DNA of 46,614 nt from Bacteroidota bacterium (GTDB lineage Bacteria; Bacteroidota; Bacteroidia; Chitinophagales; Chitinophagaceae): positions 1-46,614 of the forward strand of contig JAKQKY010000010.1 of the NCBI GenBank assembly GCA_029560415.1. Reading direction: 5' to 3'. Shown here piece after piece: positions 27,850 to 37,919 of this stretch. The notes beneath the pieces are model-generated. The model saw nothing but the letters and a program-made list of their open reading frames with translations, had not been told where the DNA came from and searched no databases. The translations under genes were made by a program, and so were the position numbers. Positions within the stretch are counted from its first letter, which is position 1. Each line of letters starts with the position of its first letter.

Positions 27850-29052
27850 ATGAACAGCAGCCTTGAAAAATTATATGGCATCGCCCAAAAAGAAACGCGG
27901 CACATTTTAGGACTCATGAGTGGTACATCGCTCGATGGACTGGACATTGCTTTATGTGCCATCAGCGGACATGGATTGTCTACATCACTTTCTATTAAAA
28001 AATTCACGACCATTGTTTATGATGATGATTTTCGGAAAGAAGTTCAGGAACTGTTCGCCCAAAAAAATGTGTCGCTCGAAAAACTCTGCCTGGTAAATGA
28101 ATGGATTGGGAAGCAACATGCAATCATGATCAATCAATGCCTGTCTGATTGGCAAATAGCTGCTTCAAAAATAGACCTGGTGGCCAGCCATGGACAAACC
28201 ATTTACCATGCTCCTCTTCAGCAACACAAACAACAAAAATTTGGCAATGGCACTTTACAGATCGGCGATGCTGATCATATAGCAGTTGGAACCGGTATTA
28301 TCTGCGTCAGCGATTTCAGGCAGAAGCATATTGCAGCAGGAGGCGAAGGTGCTCCTTTAGCAGCCTATGGCGACTACCTGCTTTTTGCAGAAAAAAATAA
28401 AGATGTGGTATTGCTGAATATCGGCGGCATCGCAAATTTTACCTGGCTGCCTGCGGGGAAACCGTTCAGCGAAATTGTTTCTTCTGATACCGGTCCCGGC
28501 AATACGATGATGAATGCTTATATCGCCTCCATAAAACCAGGCAGCCAGTTTGATGAAGATGCAGCGATGGCCTCACAGGGTACCATACACGAAAAACTGT
28601 TGCATGCTTTGATGGAGCATGAATTTTTCAGGTTACCATTCCCAAAAACAACCGGCCCCGAACTATTTAATATATCTTATTTACAATCGGCCCTGGGGGA
28701 TATAAACCTACCTGCGTTACCTGGATATGATATCCTCGCCACCCTGAACAGGTTCACTGCCGAAAGCATTGGAATTGCTATCAAACAAACGCTACCAAAA
28801 CTTGAAAATTGTATCATCTACGCCAGTGGTGGTGGTATTCACAATCCATTACTAATGGATCACCTCAAAAAGATCGTTTATCCTGCCTCGTTATGTACTA
28901 CCCGGGAAAAACAAATAGATCCGGATGCCAAAGAAGCTGTGCTCTTTGCCATATTGGCCAATGAATGTATTGCCGGGAACGCCGACAGCTTTGGCAAAGG
29001 AAGTACACACTCCCCTGCTATTGGAATGGGGAAGATCAGTTTCCCAACCTGA
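27850..29052 (+). CDS. anmK: Anhydro-N-acetylmuramic acid kinase
   Basis: This 400-residue protein phosphorylates 1,6-anhydro-N-acetylmuramic acid with cleavage of its anhydro ring, recycling peptidoglycan. It shows the family start ILGLMSGTSLDGLDIALCAI (about 19-38), SHGQTIYHAP, LLNIGGIANFTWLP and SDTGPGNTMMNAYI, ending with the ASGGGIHNPLLMDHL and PDAKEAVLFAILANE blocks. Length is normal for Bacteroidota. It lies six bases after queG, giving a likely two-gene operon of unrelated functions, and converges with the SRPBCC gene with only eight bases between stops. Confidence 0.95.
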   Translation: MNSSLEKLYGIAQKETRHILGLMSGTSLDGLDIALCAISGHGLSTSLSIKKFTTIVYDDDFRKEVQELFAQKNVSLEKLCLVNEWIGKQHAIMINQCLSDWQIAASKIDLVASHGQTIYHAPLQQHKQQKFGNGTLQIGDADHIAVGTGIICVSDFRQKHIAAGGEGAPLAAYGDYLLFAEKNKDVVLLNIGGIANFTWLPAGKPFSEIVSSDTGPGNTMMNAYIASIKPGSQFDEDAAMASQGTIHEKLLHALMEHEFFRLPFPKTTGPELFNISYLQSALGDINLPALPGYDILATLNRFTAESIGIAIKQTLPKLENCIIYASGGGIHNPLLMDHLKKIVYPASLCTTREKQIDPDAKEAVLFAILANECIAGNADSFGKGSTHSPAIGMGKISFPT

Positions 29053-29060
29053 TGAATACT

Positions 29061-29582
29061 TTATTTTTCCAGGAGGATTTTAAGATTATTGAGGGCTGCT
29101 TCATAACCAGGGCCGGTCATCTTATCGATAAAGATGCCTGAGAACTTTTCCCAGGGATACCACTTAAGCGGCGTGATCACTTTCCATTCTACCTGAACGC
29201 CATTACTGTCGGAAACAGGCGCCAGGGCAATGATATTTGCCACATCTTTTTCCCCTTCGCGGGTAAGGTTGGCCGTTAGCTGGTTTTGAATAGTGTCGGT
29301 TATTTGGAAGGTGTTTTTTTTCTGGTTGCTCATCCAGGTTGCTGTAGCATTTACTCCGGAAGAAGGATTAGAATATTGAATCTCATTAGAATCCTGCATA
29401 AAAACCGGGTGCCAGTCTTTCCATTTCCGCAGATCTTTGATCTCCGCAAAAACACGTTCTGCAGGTGTGTGAATAACAACAGATCTTGCAGTCATTACCT
29501 TCGACGGCATCAACAGGGAAATCAGGGTTACCATAAAAAATAATCCCAGTAAGGCAAGTATAAAACCTTTTGCTAATTTCAT
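29061..29582 (-). CDS. SRPBCC-fold (START-like) protein with an N-terminal membrane anchor
   Basis: This 173-residue protein begins with a membrane helix (KLAKGFILALLGLFFMVTLI), then the SRPBCC pattern VIHTPAERVFAEIKDLRKWK, DWHPVFMQDSN, and a C-terminal helix around GPGYEAALNNLKILLEK. The fold binds hydrophobic ligands, but the ligand here is unknown. I start at the ATG at 29582; the upstream extension would run back into the ABC permease gene. The start lies one base beyond the stop of that permease, so the two are probably cotranscribed and coupled. Confidence 0.75.
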   Translation of the reverse strand: MKLAKGFILALLGLFFMVTLISLLMPSKVMTARSVVIHTPAERVFAEIKDLRKWKDWHPVFMQDSNEIQYSNPSSGVNATATWMSNQKKNTFQITDTIQNQLTANLTREGEKDVANIIALAPVSDSNGVQVEWKVITPLKWYPWEKFSGIFIDKMTGPGYEAALNNLKILLEK

Positions 29583-29583
29583 A

Positions 29584-30693
29584 TTATTCCCATTTAAACA
29601 CTTTAACAGCAACTGCATACACTACCACACCCCAGATCAGCAGCACAGCAATTTCGGCTCTTACGTCCCAAAGATTCTGTCCTTCAAAAGCTACACTTCG
29701 CATGGCAGTATTGAGATGTGTGAGTGGTAATATCTTAGAGATCGGTTGAAGCCAGGTGGGGAAATTTTCTACAGAAAAGAAAGTGCCTCCCAATAAAAAT
29801 TGAGGAAGGGTGATCAGGTTCGCAAATGGAGGAATGGTACTATCACTCGTTGCAAGTCCGCTTACAATAAATCCAAAACCCATGAAAACCAATAGGCCAA
29901 TAAAACTCAGCACCAGCATTTCAAGTAAGGTTTGTACATGATGTATGAGCGTAAAGCCAAAAAAGAAATAACCGGCCAGTATAATTACAATGGCGGTTAT
30001 CATCTGGAAAATAACCCGGCTCAGGCCTTCACCAAGGATTATATAAGTGCGTGAAATGGGTGTTGCAAAAAAGCGTTTAAGCACCAACGTATTCCTCAGG
30101 TTAAAAAACATAAAAGCTACGCCAAACACACCTGAACTCAATAAAGAAAATCCTAACTGTCCGGGTAAAATAAAATCGATGGTCTTATATTGACGAATCT
30201 CTTTAATATCGGTATCATGATTGAAATGGAAACTGGCATAGGAAGGCCGGTCTTTATAACGTTGCTGGCTAACCTCATTTACCAGGTTATCAATCAGGGC
30301 TTTTAATTGCGGCCACTTATCATTACTGGAAGTGGTGCTTTTCAATGAAACAGTATATGGAGTAAGGCCGGTAGTGTTTTTACTGATGGATACGGTGCCG
30401 GCTATGCGACCTTTTTGTATGTCAACATTCATTTCGTCTGCCGAAGCATATTTCATGATCCTGACAGACTGATTGTTTTTTAAAGCAGAATACAGATCAT
30501 TACTCGTGTCGCTGCCACTGGCCATCACAATCCTGAAATTTTGTCGTCCACCATTGCCTCCAATGAATCCAAATACCAATATAAAAATGAAAGGAAATAC
30601 AAAACTGAAGATGACCGCAGAAGGACTTCGCATGATCGACCTCAAACTACCTACCGTAATCGCCAACATGGCCCTCACCTGGTTATACTTCAT
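29584..30693 (-). CDS. ABC-2 type transporter permease
   Basis: This 369-residue protein has one N-terminal helix (SAVIFSFVFPFIFILVFGFI), a large extracytoplasmic loop of about 140 residues, then five or so helices, the ABC2_membrane_3 pattern seen with drug- and lipid-export permeases. The segment LKRFFATPISRTYIILGEGL is typical of the permease coupling region. No ATP-binding subunit is encoded next to it in this window, so it must use one made elsewhere. The SRPBCC protein follows one base after. The substrate is unknown. Confidence 0.85.
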   Translation of the reverse strand: MKYNQVRAMLAITVGSLRSIMRSPSAVIFSFVFPFIFILVFGFIGGNGGRQNFRIVMASGSDTSNDLYSALKNNQSVRIMKYASADEMNVDIQKGRIAGTVSISKNTTGLTPYTVSLKSTTSSNDKWPQLKALIDNLVNEVSQQRYKDRPSYASFHFNHDTDIKEIRQYKTIDFILPGQLGFSLLSSGVFGVAFMFFNLRNTLVLKRFFATPISRTYIILGEGLSRVIFQMITAIVIILAGYFFFGFTLIHHVQTLLEMLVLSFIGLLVFMGFGFIVSGLATSDSTIPPFANLITLPQFLLGGTFFSVENFPTWLQPISKILPLTHLNTAMRSVAFEGQNLWDVRAEIAVLLIWGVVVYAVAVKVFKWE

Positions 30694-30828
30694 GCTGAAT
30701 GCAGAATTTAAGCCGTAAAGCTATGGCATATTCAGCTCAGGTAAATTTTTAAGCAGAAAAATATTATCTTTTCAGCGGCTTGGTAAATGCGATCCTTAGC
30801 CGCAGTTATCAACCGCTTACGTAAAATT

Positions 30829-31308
30829 ATGAATAAAACCTATCTCCTGCTCGGCAGTAACCTGGGTAATCCAAAGGAAAAATTAGCCACTGCCCAACAA
30901 TTCATTCAAAAAAAAATTGGTCCGATCGTATGCCAATCAGCCATCTATCAAACGGCCGCATGGGGAAATACCCAACAACCCGATTTCTTAAACCAGGTGA
31001 TCATCGTAAACAATAAACTGGATCCGCAGGAAACCATGCAAACGATTCTCGGCATCGAAGAAAGTATGGGAAGGGTGCGAACTGAAAAAAATGCAGCCAG
31101 GCTGATAGACATTGACATTTTATTCTATGGCAAAATGATCATCGATGAAAAAACATTAACCATTCCACATCCTTTCATTGCCCAGCGGCGTTTTGTGCTG
31201 GTGCCCCTGGATGAATTATCGCCGTTGTTCATTCACCCGGTATTGAATAAAAATATCCACGAATTGCTCCTCGATTGCCCGGATAAACTGGATGTGAAAA
31301 AAATTTGA
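30829..31308 (+). CDS. folK: 2-amino-4-hydroxy-6-hydroxymethyldihydropteridine pyrophosphokinase
   Basis: This 159-residue folate enzyme transfers pyrophosphate from ATP to 6-hydroxymethyl-7,8-dihydropterin. It reads YLLLGSNLGNPKEKL at the start, SAIYQTAAWGNTQQPDFLNQ, then the signature RLIDIDILFYG and TIPHPFIAQRRFVLVPLDEL. I use ATG at 30829 rather than 30787; the extra 14 residues do not belong to the family. It is 37 bp upstream of the deoxynucleoside kinase gene; the two probably share a transcript. Confidence 0.94.
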   Translation: MNKTYLLLGSNLGNPKEKLATAQQFIQKKIGPIVCQSAIYQTAAWGNTQQPDFLNQVIIVNNKLDPQETMQTILGIEESMGRVRTEKNAARLIDIDILFYGKMIIDEKTLTIPHPFIAQRRFVLVPLDELSPLFIHPVLNKNIHELLLDCPDKLDVKKI

Positions 31309-31345
31309 CGGGCCATTTGTGCTTTCCACTTATTTTGCAGCCGAA

Positions 31346-31978
31346 ATGAAATATAACTTCGTTACCATTGAGGGGAATATCGGCGCCGGAAAAACCACCT
31401 TAGCAAACCTGCTCAGCAAACATTACAATGCAAAGCTTATCCTGGAAGAATTTGCAGACAATCCCTTCCTGCCCAAATTCTACGAAAGCCCGGAACAATA
31501 CGCTTTTCCACTGGAGCTTTTTTTCATGGCAGAACGATACAAACAGCTAAAGGATATGTTGCAGACAAAGGATATGTTTCAACAAACCACCGTTTCGGAT
31601 TACCTGTTTACCAAATGCCTGCTATTTGCAAAAGTGAACCTGCCAGATGAAGAATTCAGGTTATATCAGAAACTTTTCGAGATCATCAATCCACAAATAT
31701 TACAACCCGATATTCTTATTTACCTGCACAGCCCGGTGAACAAACTCCAGGAAAACATCAAAAAAAGAAACAGGCAATATGAACAGTCAATCCCCAATGA
31801 TTACCTGTTTACGTTGCAGGAAACCTATACACAATACATCAAACAACACAATATCAAAACACTTTTCGTAGATACCCGTAACGCAGATTTCCTTGGAAAT
31901 GAAAAACACCTGCAGGTGATCATCGACGCATTGGACAAAGACTATGAAGACGGGCAACATTATATTTCATTGCCATAA
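31346..31978 (+). CDS. Deoxynucleoside kinase
   Basis: This 210-residue protein phosphorylates deoxynucleosides in the salvage pathway. The P-loop EGNIGAGKTTLANLLSKHY is at the N-terminus, followed by LEEFADNPFLPKFYESPEQY (substrate-binding Glu), ELFFMAERYKQ and the lid region KRNRQYEQSIPNDYLF. This is the dGK/dAK-type family; dAdo/dGuo versus dCyd preference cannot be decided. ATG 31346 is used. It follows folK by 37 bp and lies just upstream of an MFS transporter. Confidence 0.88.
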   Translation: MKYNFVTIEGNIGAGKTTLANLLSKHYNAKLILEEFADNPFLPKFYESPEQYAFPLELFFMAERYKQLKDMLQTKDMFQQTTVSDYLFTKCLLFAKVNLPDEEFRLYQKLFEIINPQILQPDILIYLHSPVNKLQENIKKRNRQYEQSIPNDYLFTLQETYTQYIKQHNIKTLFVDTRNADFLGNEKHLQVIIDALDKDYEDGQHYISLP

Positions 31979-32018
31979 AGTTCTACAAGGCTCACCAGCT
32001 TTTAAATAATGAACATCT

Positions 32019-33263
32019 TTGACAGACATCAGAAAAAATAGAAACCCATATGCAGCCCTGAAGATCACGGAATTCAGGGATTTCATTACGGGACGTTTTA
32101 TTTTCATCATGGGCCTTCGTATGACGGGCACCGTTATAGGCTGGTGGATGTACTTGTTAACCAAGAGTACATTGGCGCTCGGACTGGTAGGTTTGTCGGA
32201 AGTAATCCCTGCCTTATCGCTTGCGCTTTATGCCGGACATTACATCGATAAAAATGAAAAACGTTCCCTGCTTCTACGCTGCATATTATTATATACAGGC
32301 TGTATCCTGTTATTGATCTTCCTTTCAACTTCTTATATTGCCAATAACCTGCATCACTGGACAATTGCCGCACTCATTTGTGCTGTGATCGCTGCTACGG
32401 GCGCCATCAGGGCTTTTTCGGGGCCAACATTTTCTGCCATGATTGCGCAGGTTGTTCCTAAAGAGATGTTGCCATCTGCTGCAGCCATCAGTTCAGCTAC
32501 CTGGCTCATTGGTTCCATCTGCGGACATGCACTCGCTGGTTTCCTGATTGCATTCCTTGGTATTAGCACTACTTTTTTCATCATATTATTATTCGTGGTA
32601 ACGGGTTACAGTTTCCTGTACAGGCTCAGCATCAAACCCGTACTGGTAACGGCAACAACCAAAACCTGGCAAAGCGTGAAAGAAGGCATTCAATATGTTT
32701 TTAAAACCAAGGAAATTCTGGGTGCTTTATCCCTTGATCTGTTTGCAGTACTATTTGGCGGAGCTGTAGCACTGGTGCCGGTGTTTGCGAAAGACATTTT
32801 ACACACGGGGCCAATTGGTTTCGGCTGGCTGAATGCCGCTACCGATATCGGTTCTATGATTACGGTAACCTATCTTACCATACGACCATTACACCGGAGC
32901 CAGGGCAGAATTCTTTTTTATGCTGTTGCGGGATTTGGCGTATGCATCATCCTGTTTGCCATTTCCAATATTTTCTGGTTATCCTTTGCAGCCCTGCTCA
33001 TGAGTGGATGTATGGATGGTGTGAGTGTGATTGTGCGGGGAACCATCCTTCAATTGAAAACACCGGATGAGCTCAGGGGCCGGGTAATGTCGGTAAATAG
33101 TATGTTCATCAATTCTTCCAATGAACTTGGGCAATTTGAAAGTGGCGTAATGGCTAAATTGCTTGGCACTGTTAATTCGGTGATCTTTGGTGGCGGCATG
33201 ACGATTGCCGTAGTGATCGTTACGTGGTTTAAGGCGCCAGCATTGCGAAAAATGGAATATTGA
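32019..33263 (+). CDS. MFS transporter, EntS/MFS_3-like
   Basis: This 414-residue protein has about twelve membrane helices. It begins NPYAALKITEFRDFITGR and contains YAGHYIDKNEKRSLLLRCIL, the loop 2-3 signature of major facilitator proteins, and TPDELRGRVMSVNSMFI, a late signature of the EntS-like (MFS_3) group. Likely an exporter of unknown substrate. The start is TTG 32019: an in-frame stop (TGA) lies two codons upstream, and the first ATG is 30 codons in, which would cut the first helix. Confidence 0.8.
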   Translation: MTDIRKNRNPYAALKITEFRDFITGRFIFIMGLRMTGTVIGWWMYLLTKSTLALGLVGLSEVIPALSLALYAGHYIDKNEKRSLLLRCILLYTGCILLLIFLSTSYIANNLHHWTIAALICAVIAATGAIRAFSGPTFSAMIAQVVPKEMLPSAAAISSATWLIGSICGHALAGFLIAFLGISTTFFIILLFVVTGYSFLYRLSIKPVLVTATTKTWQSVKEGIQYVFKTKEILGALSLDLFAVLFGGAVALVPVFAKDILHTGPIGFGWLNAATDIGSMITVTYLTIRPLHRSQGRILFYAVAGFGVCIILFAISNIFWLSFAALLMSGCMDGVSVIVRGTILQLKTPDELRGRVMSVNSMFINSSNELGQFESGVMAKLLGTVNSVIFGGGMTIAVVIVTWFKAPALRKMEY

Positions 33264-33329
33264 GTTTGATGATGAATGGTCATTTTAAACTAACTTGAAT
33301 GTTCAATTACTTCATTCAATTTTTTATCC

Positions 33330-34232
33330 ATGCAACGCAGATCATTTATCCGTAACAGTGGATTAAGCCTCGCAGCCATTGCTTTATTAAACAACCGCTC
33401 ACTCGCTTCTTTTTTAAATGACCCATCATTCAAGATAACTATGTTAACCAATGATATCGGTGTGTTCACGGAAAAAGGCGGCACCATCATGTTTATGTTG
33501 ACGAAAGAAGGAACGGTTGTAGTGGATTCTCAATTTCCAGATACTGCCCAACACCTCATCGACGAGATAAAAAAGAAAACCACCGAACCCTTTCGGTTAC
33601 TCATCAACACCCATCATCATGGCGATCATACGAGCGGCAACATTGCTTTTAAATCGCTCGTGCCTCACGTACTGGCCCACGTGAACAGCAAGACCAACCA
33701 GTTGCAGAATGCCATCAAACAAAAAACGGAAGACAAGCAATTATATCCCGATCAAACTTATTCTGATACCTGGTGTGAAAAGATCGGCCAATCTGAAGTT
33801 TGCCTGCATTACTTTGGTGCGGGACATACCAATGGCGATAGCCTGGTTCATTTGAAAGATGCCGATATTGTTCACATGGGCGACCTCGTTTTCAATCGTC
33901 GTCATCCTTATGTAGATAAAAATGCTGGTGCAGATATCAGTTCCTGGATCACCTTGCTGGAAACAGCCACAAAAACATTTTCCTCAAAAACAAGATATGT
34001 TTGCGGCCATGCCCGCGAAGGATTCGACATTGTATTGAATGCCGCCGATCTGTTGGCTTTCCGCGATTACCTGGGAAATGTATTGCGCTTCACTGAATCA
34101 GAAATAAAGGCCGGTAAAACAAAAGATGACATTATAAAAGCAAAGGGCATTCCTGGTTCTCCTGAATGGCAGGGAGATGGCATTGAAAGACCTTTATCAG
34201 CCGCTTACCAGGAATTAACAGCTGATAAATAA
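33330..34232 (+). CDS. Tat-exported metallo-beta-lactamase-fold hydrolase
   Basis: This 300-residue protein has a twin-arginine type leader (MQRRSFIRNSGLSLAAIALL), so it probably leaves the cytosol folded with its metals. The MBL motif is H95-x-H97-x-D99-H100 (INTHHHGDHTSGN), with further ligands in YFGAGHTNGDSLVHL and DIVHMGDLVFNR, and VCGHAREGFD near the end. This is the Zn-hydrolase fold; it may act as a lactonase, esterase or beta-lactamase, and I do not assign a substrate. Length is typical of quinoprotein-relay/SoxH-like MBL proteins. Confidence 0.85.
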   Translation: MQRRSFIRNSGLSLAAIALLNNRSLASFLNDPSFKITMLTNDIGVFTEKGGTIMFMLTKEGTVVVDSQFPDTAQHLIDEIKKKTTEPFRLLINTHHHGDHTSGNIAFKSLVPHVLAHVNSKTNQLQNAIKQKTEDKQLYPDQTYSDTWCEKIGQSEVCLHYFGAGHTNGDSLVHLKDADIVHMGDLVFNRRHPYVDKNAGADISSWITLLETATKTFSSKTRYVCGHAREGFDIVLNAADLLAFRDYLGNVLRFTESEIKAGKTKDDIIKAKGIPGSPEWQGDGIERPLSAAYQELTADK

Positions 34233-34283
34233 TGTACACTTCACATCATAATTAATATTCATCTATGCTGTGATGTATGCCAT

Positions 34284-34769
34284 TTATGCTTTGGCCGGAA
34301 TTAATTTTTCCAGAACGAAATAAACGATCGGGCAAAAACTCGAATTCTTCAAGGTGAGTTGTTGTCTTTTAATGATCACGTCTTCGTCGGTATAAGGAAA
34401 CCTGGCACAATCAGACGGGCGTACATCATAGATCCCGCAATAGTTATCAGCACCCAGGAAAGGGCAAGGTTTGGAACGAACTACATAATCTCCTTCTACA
34501 TCCAGTGTGAGGTATTTTTCTATAAAATCCCCTTCTTTCATTTTCAGGTGTTTGGCGATCCGTTTCAGGTCGGGCGTTTTAAACCGGGGAGAATAGTTTT
34601 TGCAACAGGCTGCGCAATCCAGGCAATTAACCTTGCTGAATGCTTCTTCATGCAGGTCGGGTAACTGTTTCAACACCTGGTTTTTATCGGCCCGGTTCAG
34701 GAATTGCTTGTATTTTTTCTGGTTATCGGTCGATTTTTTTTGCCAGTTTTGAAAAATATCCTCACTCAT
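34284..34769 (-). CDS. YkgJ-family cysteine-cluster protein
   Basis: This 161-residue protein carries the CxxCxxCC-type cluster NCLDCAACCKNYSPRFKTPD and the second Cys set PCPFLGADNYCGIYDVRPSD followed by CARFPY. These residues probably bind a metal or Fe-S cluster. The family (YkgJ/UPF0153) has no settled function. It is divergent from gcvP with about 165 bp between starts, enough for both promoters. Confidence 0.88.
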   Translation of the reverse strand: MSEDIFQNWQKKSTDNQKKYKQFLNRADKNQVLKQLPDLHEEAFSKVNCLDCAACCKNYSPRFKTPDLKRIAKHLKMKEGDFIEKYLTLDVEGDYVVRSKPCPFLGADNYCGIYDVRPSDCARFPYTDEDVIIKRQQLTLKNSSFCPIVYFVLEKLIPAKA

Positions 34770-34857
34770 TGTTTAATCTGCGTGGAAGGTTTATACTACA
34801 TTTTTCCACAAGGCAAAACTAACGAAGATAAGCGCACCAAATGTTATTGTGTTCTCG

Positions 34858-34865
34858 TAATTTTG
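34858..34865 (+). promoter_or_regulatory. Candidate -7 element (TAATTTTG) for gcvP
   Basis: TAATTTTG matches TANNTTTG, 72 bp before the gcvP ATG. It would give a leader of about 65 bases that contains the small CCAGG-CGT-CCTGG hairpin (34878-34890). No -33 TTTG at ideal spacing was found. Confidence 0.4.
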
Positions 34866-34936
34866 CGGCGGAAATAACCAGGCGTCCTGGCATAGGCTGG
34901 CGCCCAACTTCATTACGAACAGCAGGCTAAACATCA

Positions 34937-37825
34937 ATGACTATGAATCTTTTTGAACAGCAGCAGAACGAATTCCAGCAAAGGCATATCGGACCCAATG
35001 AAACCGAAACGGAAGTAATGCTCCAAACCATCGGCGTATCATCGCTGGAAGAATTGATCAGCAATACCGTTCCCGCCAATATCCGGATCAACAAATCCCT
35101 TGAAACCGGTGGACCAGTTAGTGAATATCAATACCTGGCTGATCTGAAAAGAACAGCCTCACTGAACCAGGTTTGTAAATCGTATATCGGGCAGGGTTAT
35201 TACAATACGATCACACCAACTGTGATCCTGCGGAATGTTTTTGAAAACCCGGGATGGTATACACAATACACGCCATACCAGGCCGAAATTGCACAGGGAC
35301 GACTGGAAAGCCTGCTGAATTTTCAAACAATGGTAAGCGATCTTACCGCATTGCCTATTGCCAATGCCAGTTTGCTCGATGAAGGTACAGCCGCCGCAGA
35401 AGCCATGGCCATGGTTTTCAATCATAAGAATAAAGATCACGATCATATTACTGCACCAAAATTTTTCGTGGATGAAAATGTGTTTTCTCAAACAAAAGAC
35501 ATCCTGGTCACCCGTGCCAAACCCATTCATGTAGAATTGGTTTTTGGTGATTATCGCCAGGCACAATTGGATGAAACTTATTTCGGAGCCATCATTCAAT
35601 ATCCCGATAAAAATGGCCTCATTGCCGATTACAGGAGTTTCATCGACAAGGCGCATGCTTCCAATGCAATGGTAGTAATGGCAACCGACTTACTGGCGTT
35701 GACCCTGTTAACCCCTCCCGGAGAACTGGGTGCGGATGTTGCAATTGGCAATTCTCAACGTTTTGGTGTACCGATGGGATTTGGTGGACCACATGCTGCA
35801 TTCTTTGCAACAAAAGATGAATTTAAAAGGAATATCCCCGGCCGCATTATTGGCGTAAGCATGGATGCACAAGGCAACAGGTGTCTGCGCATGGCTTTGC
35901 AAACAAGGGAACAACATATTCGCCGCGAAAAGGCTACCAGCAATATTTGCACAGCCCAGGCACTGTTGGCCAATATTTCAGCCATGTATGCGGTTTACCA
36001 CGGTGCCGAAGGGTTGAAGCAGATCGCTAAACGCACCAGCCTGTTAGCCCTTACCCTCAGCAATGAACTGGATTCCATGGGCTTTAAAAATGAGAATGAA
36101 TATTTCTTCGATACCATCAGGGTGAAACTGGCCGACGCAGAAGCTTTCCGCTTAACTGCAGAAACCAGGCGCATCAATGTTGCATATGATAATGAAGCGA
36201 TAACCATTTCGCTTGATGAAACCACAACACAACATGATGTTCTTGACCTGATTCATTTATTTGCGTCTACCCTTAACAGTGACACGGCAACAGCCGACTT
36301 TGATTCCGACAGTTTACTCAACAACATACCTACCCTGCTTACCCGCACGTCAGCCTATTTAACGCACCCGGTTTTTAACAGCCATCGCAGTGAAACAGAA
36401 ATGATGCGTTACATTAAAAGCCTTGAGAATAAAGACCTCAGTTTGAATACGTCGATGATCTCGCTGGGAAGCTGTACCATGAAATTGAATGCAGCTACTC
36501 AACTTATCCCGGTGAGCTGGCCCGAATTCAACAGCATTCACCCGTTTGCTCCCGAACACCAATGGAAGGGTTATCGCCAGATCATAACCGAACTGGAAGA
36601 ATGGCTCAGCAATATCACCGGGTTTGCGGCCACATCGTTACAACCCAATAGTGGTGCACAGGGTGAATACGCCGGATTGCTCACGATCAGGGCTTATCAT
36701 GCCGACAGGAATGAAGAACATCGTAACATTATATTGATACCAATTTCAGCGCATGGAACCAATCCTGCATCTGCAGTGATGGCCGGCTTCAAAGTGGTCG
36801 TAACAAAATGTGATGAAGCAGGAAATATTGACGTGGACGACCTGAGGATGAATGCAGAAAAATATAAAGCCAACCTGGCTGGGTTGATGGTTACGTATCC
36901 AAGTACGCATGGTGTATTTGAAGAAAGCATAAAAGATATCTGCAGCCTTATTCATGATTGTGGCGGGCTGGTTTACATGGATGGTGCAAATATGAATGCA
37001 CAGGTTGGTTTGACGAGCCCTGGATATATCGGTGCTGATGTTTGTCATCTGAACCTTCACAAAACTTTTGCTATTCCTCATGGAGGCGGCGGACCCGGTA
37101 TGGGACCGATCTGTGTGAATGAAAAACTTGCGCCATATTTACCAGGACATGTTTCTATAACGCATAAAGAAAAATCAATTCACGCCGTAAGTGCTGCAGC
37201 TTTTGGAAGCGCCAGCATATTGCTGATCAGTTATGCATACATAAAATTACTCGGAGCGGAAGGATTAAAAAGAAGTACTGAATATGCTATCCTGAATGCA
37301 AATTATATGAAGGCAAGGCTTCAACATGAATATAAGATCCTGTATGCAGGTAAGAATGGAAGTTGTGCGCATGAATTTATTGTTGACTTGCGTCCTTTTA
37401 AACAATCAGCCGGTATTGAAGCGGAAGATGTTGCCAAGCGTTTGATGGATTATAATTTCCATGCACCCACCCTTAGTTTCCCGGTTGCTGGTACCATAAT
37501 GATAGAACCAACAGAAAGTGAGGACCTCGCCGAACTCGACAGGTTCTGTGATGCATTGCTTCGCATCAGGCATGAAATAAAAGCGGTTGAAGAAGGTCGT
37601 GCCGATAAAACAGACAACCCGTTAAAAAATGCGCCGCATACACAATTTGTGATTACAGCTGATGAATGGAATCATGCTTATAGCAGGCAGGAAGCAGCTT
37701 ACCCATTGCACTATGTAAAAGAGAACAAATTCTGGCCATCGGTAAGCAGGGTAAACAATACCTATGGGGACCGTAACCTGGTTTGTACTTGTGAGCCTGT
37801 AAGCTCCTATGTAGAAGCAGTTTAA
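34937..37825 (+). CDS. gcvP: Glycine dehydrogenase (decarboxylating), P protein
   Basis: This 962-residue PLP enzyme decarboxylates glycine and passes the aminomethyl group to lipoylated H protein. It is the single-chain form, with both halves fused. The N-terminal half reads [14 protein letters not shown] and [20 protein letters not shown]; the C-terminal half has the PLP lysine (Lys709) in [20 protein letters not shown]. It needs H, T and L proteins encoded elsewhere; lipB at the left edge is functionally linked. Two Met codons, 34937 and 34943, are both possible starts. A bidirectional terminator follows. Confidence 0.97.
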   Translation: MTMNLFEQQQNEFQQRHIGPNETETEVMLQTIGVSSLEELISNTVPANIRINKSLETGGPVSEYQYLADLKRTASLNQVCKSYIGQGYYNTITPTVILRNVFENPGWYTQYTPYQAEIAQGRLESLLNFQTMVSDLTALPIANASLLDEGTAAAEAMAMVFNHKNKDHDHITAPKFFVDENVFSQTKDILVTRAKPIHVELVFGDYRQAQLDETYFGAIIQYPDKNGLIADYRSFIDKAHASNAMVVMATDLLALTLLTPPGELGADVAIGNSQRFGVPMGFGGPHAAFFATKDEFKRNIPGRIIGVSMDAQGNRCLRMALQTREQHIRREKATSNICTAQALLANISAMYAVYHGAEGLKQIAKRTSLLALTLSNELDSMGFKNENEYFFDTIRVKLADAEAFRLTAETRRINVAYDNEAITISLDETTTQHDVLDLIHLFASTLNSDTATADFDSDSLLNNIPTLLTRTSAYLTHPVFNSHRSETEMMRYIKSLENKDLSLNTSMISLGSCTMKLNAATQLIPVSWPEFNSIHPFAPEHQWKGYRQIITELEEWLSNITGFAATSLQPNSGAQGEYAGLLTIRAYHADRNEEHRNIILIPISAHGTNPASAVMAGFKVVVTKCDEAGNIDVDDLRMNAEKYKANLAGLMVTYPSTHGVFEESIKDICSLIHDCGGLVYMDGANMNAQVGLTSPGYIGADVCHLNLHKTFAIPHGGGGPGMGPICVNEKLAPYLPGHVSITHKEKSIHAVSAAAFGSASILLISYAYIKLLGAEGLKRSTEYAILNANYMKARLQHEYKILYAGKNGSCAHEFIVDLRPFKQSAGIEAEDVAKRLMDYNFHAPTLSFPVAGTIMIEPTESEDLAELDRFCDALLRIRHEIKAVEEGRADKTDNPLKNAPHTQFVITADEWNHAYSRQEAAYPLHYVKENKFWPSVSRVNNTYGDRNLVCTCEPVSSYVEAV

Positions 37826-37842
37826 AATAAACTTAGTCAAAT

Positions 37843-37876
37843 AAAAAACGCCCGGTATCTGCCGGGCATTTTTTTA
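37843..37876. terminator. Bidirectional terminator between gcvP and a small unknown gene
   Basis: GCCCGG (37850-37855) pairs with CCGGGC (37862-37867) with T-runs on both strands (ATTTTTTT on plus, GTTTTTTATTT on minus). It can serve gcvP and the convergent gene ending at 37920. Confidence 0.85.
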
Positions 37877-37919
37877 TATTAATATTTTGTATTTGTTCTG
37901 TTACCGTAACACTTAAATC

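Noticed and set aside
34866-34936. Glycine riboswitch before gcvP
   Set aside because: The leader is too short for the known aptamer and none of its conserved core could be recognised.
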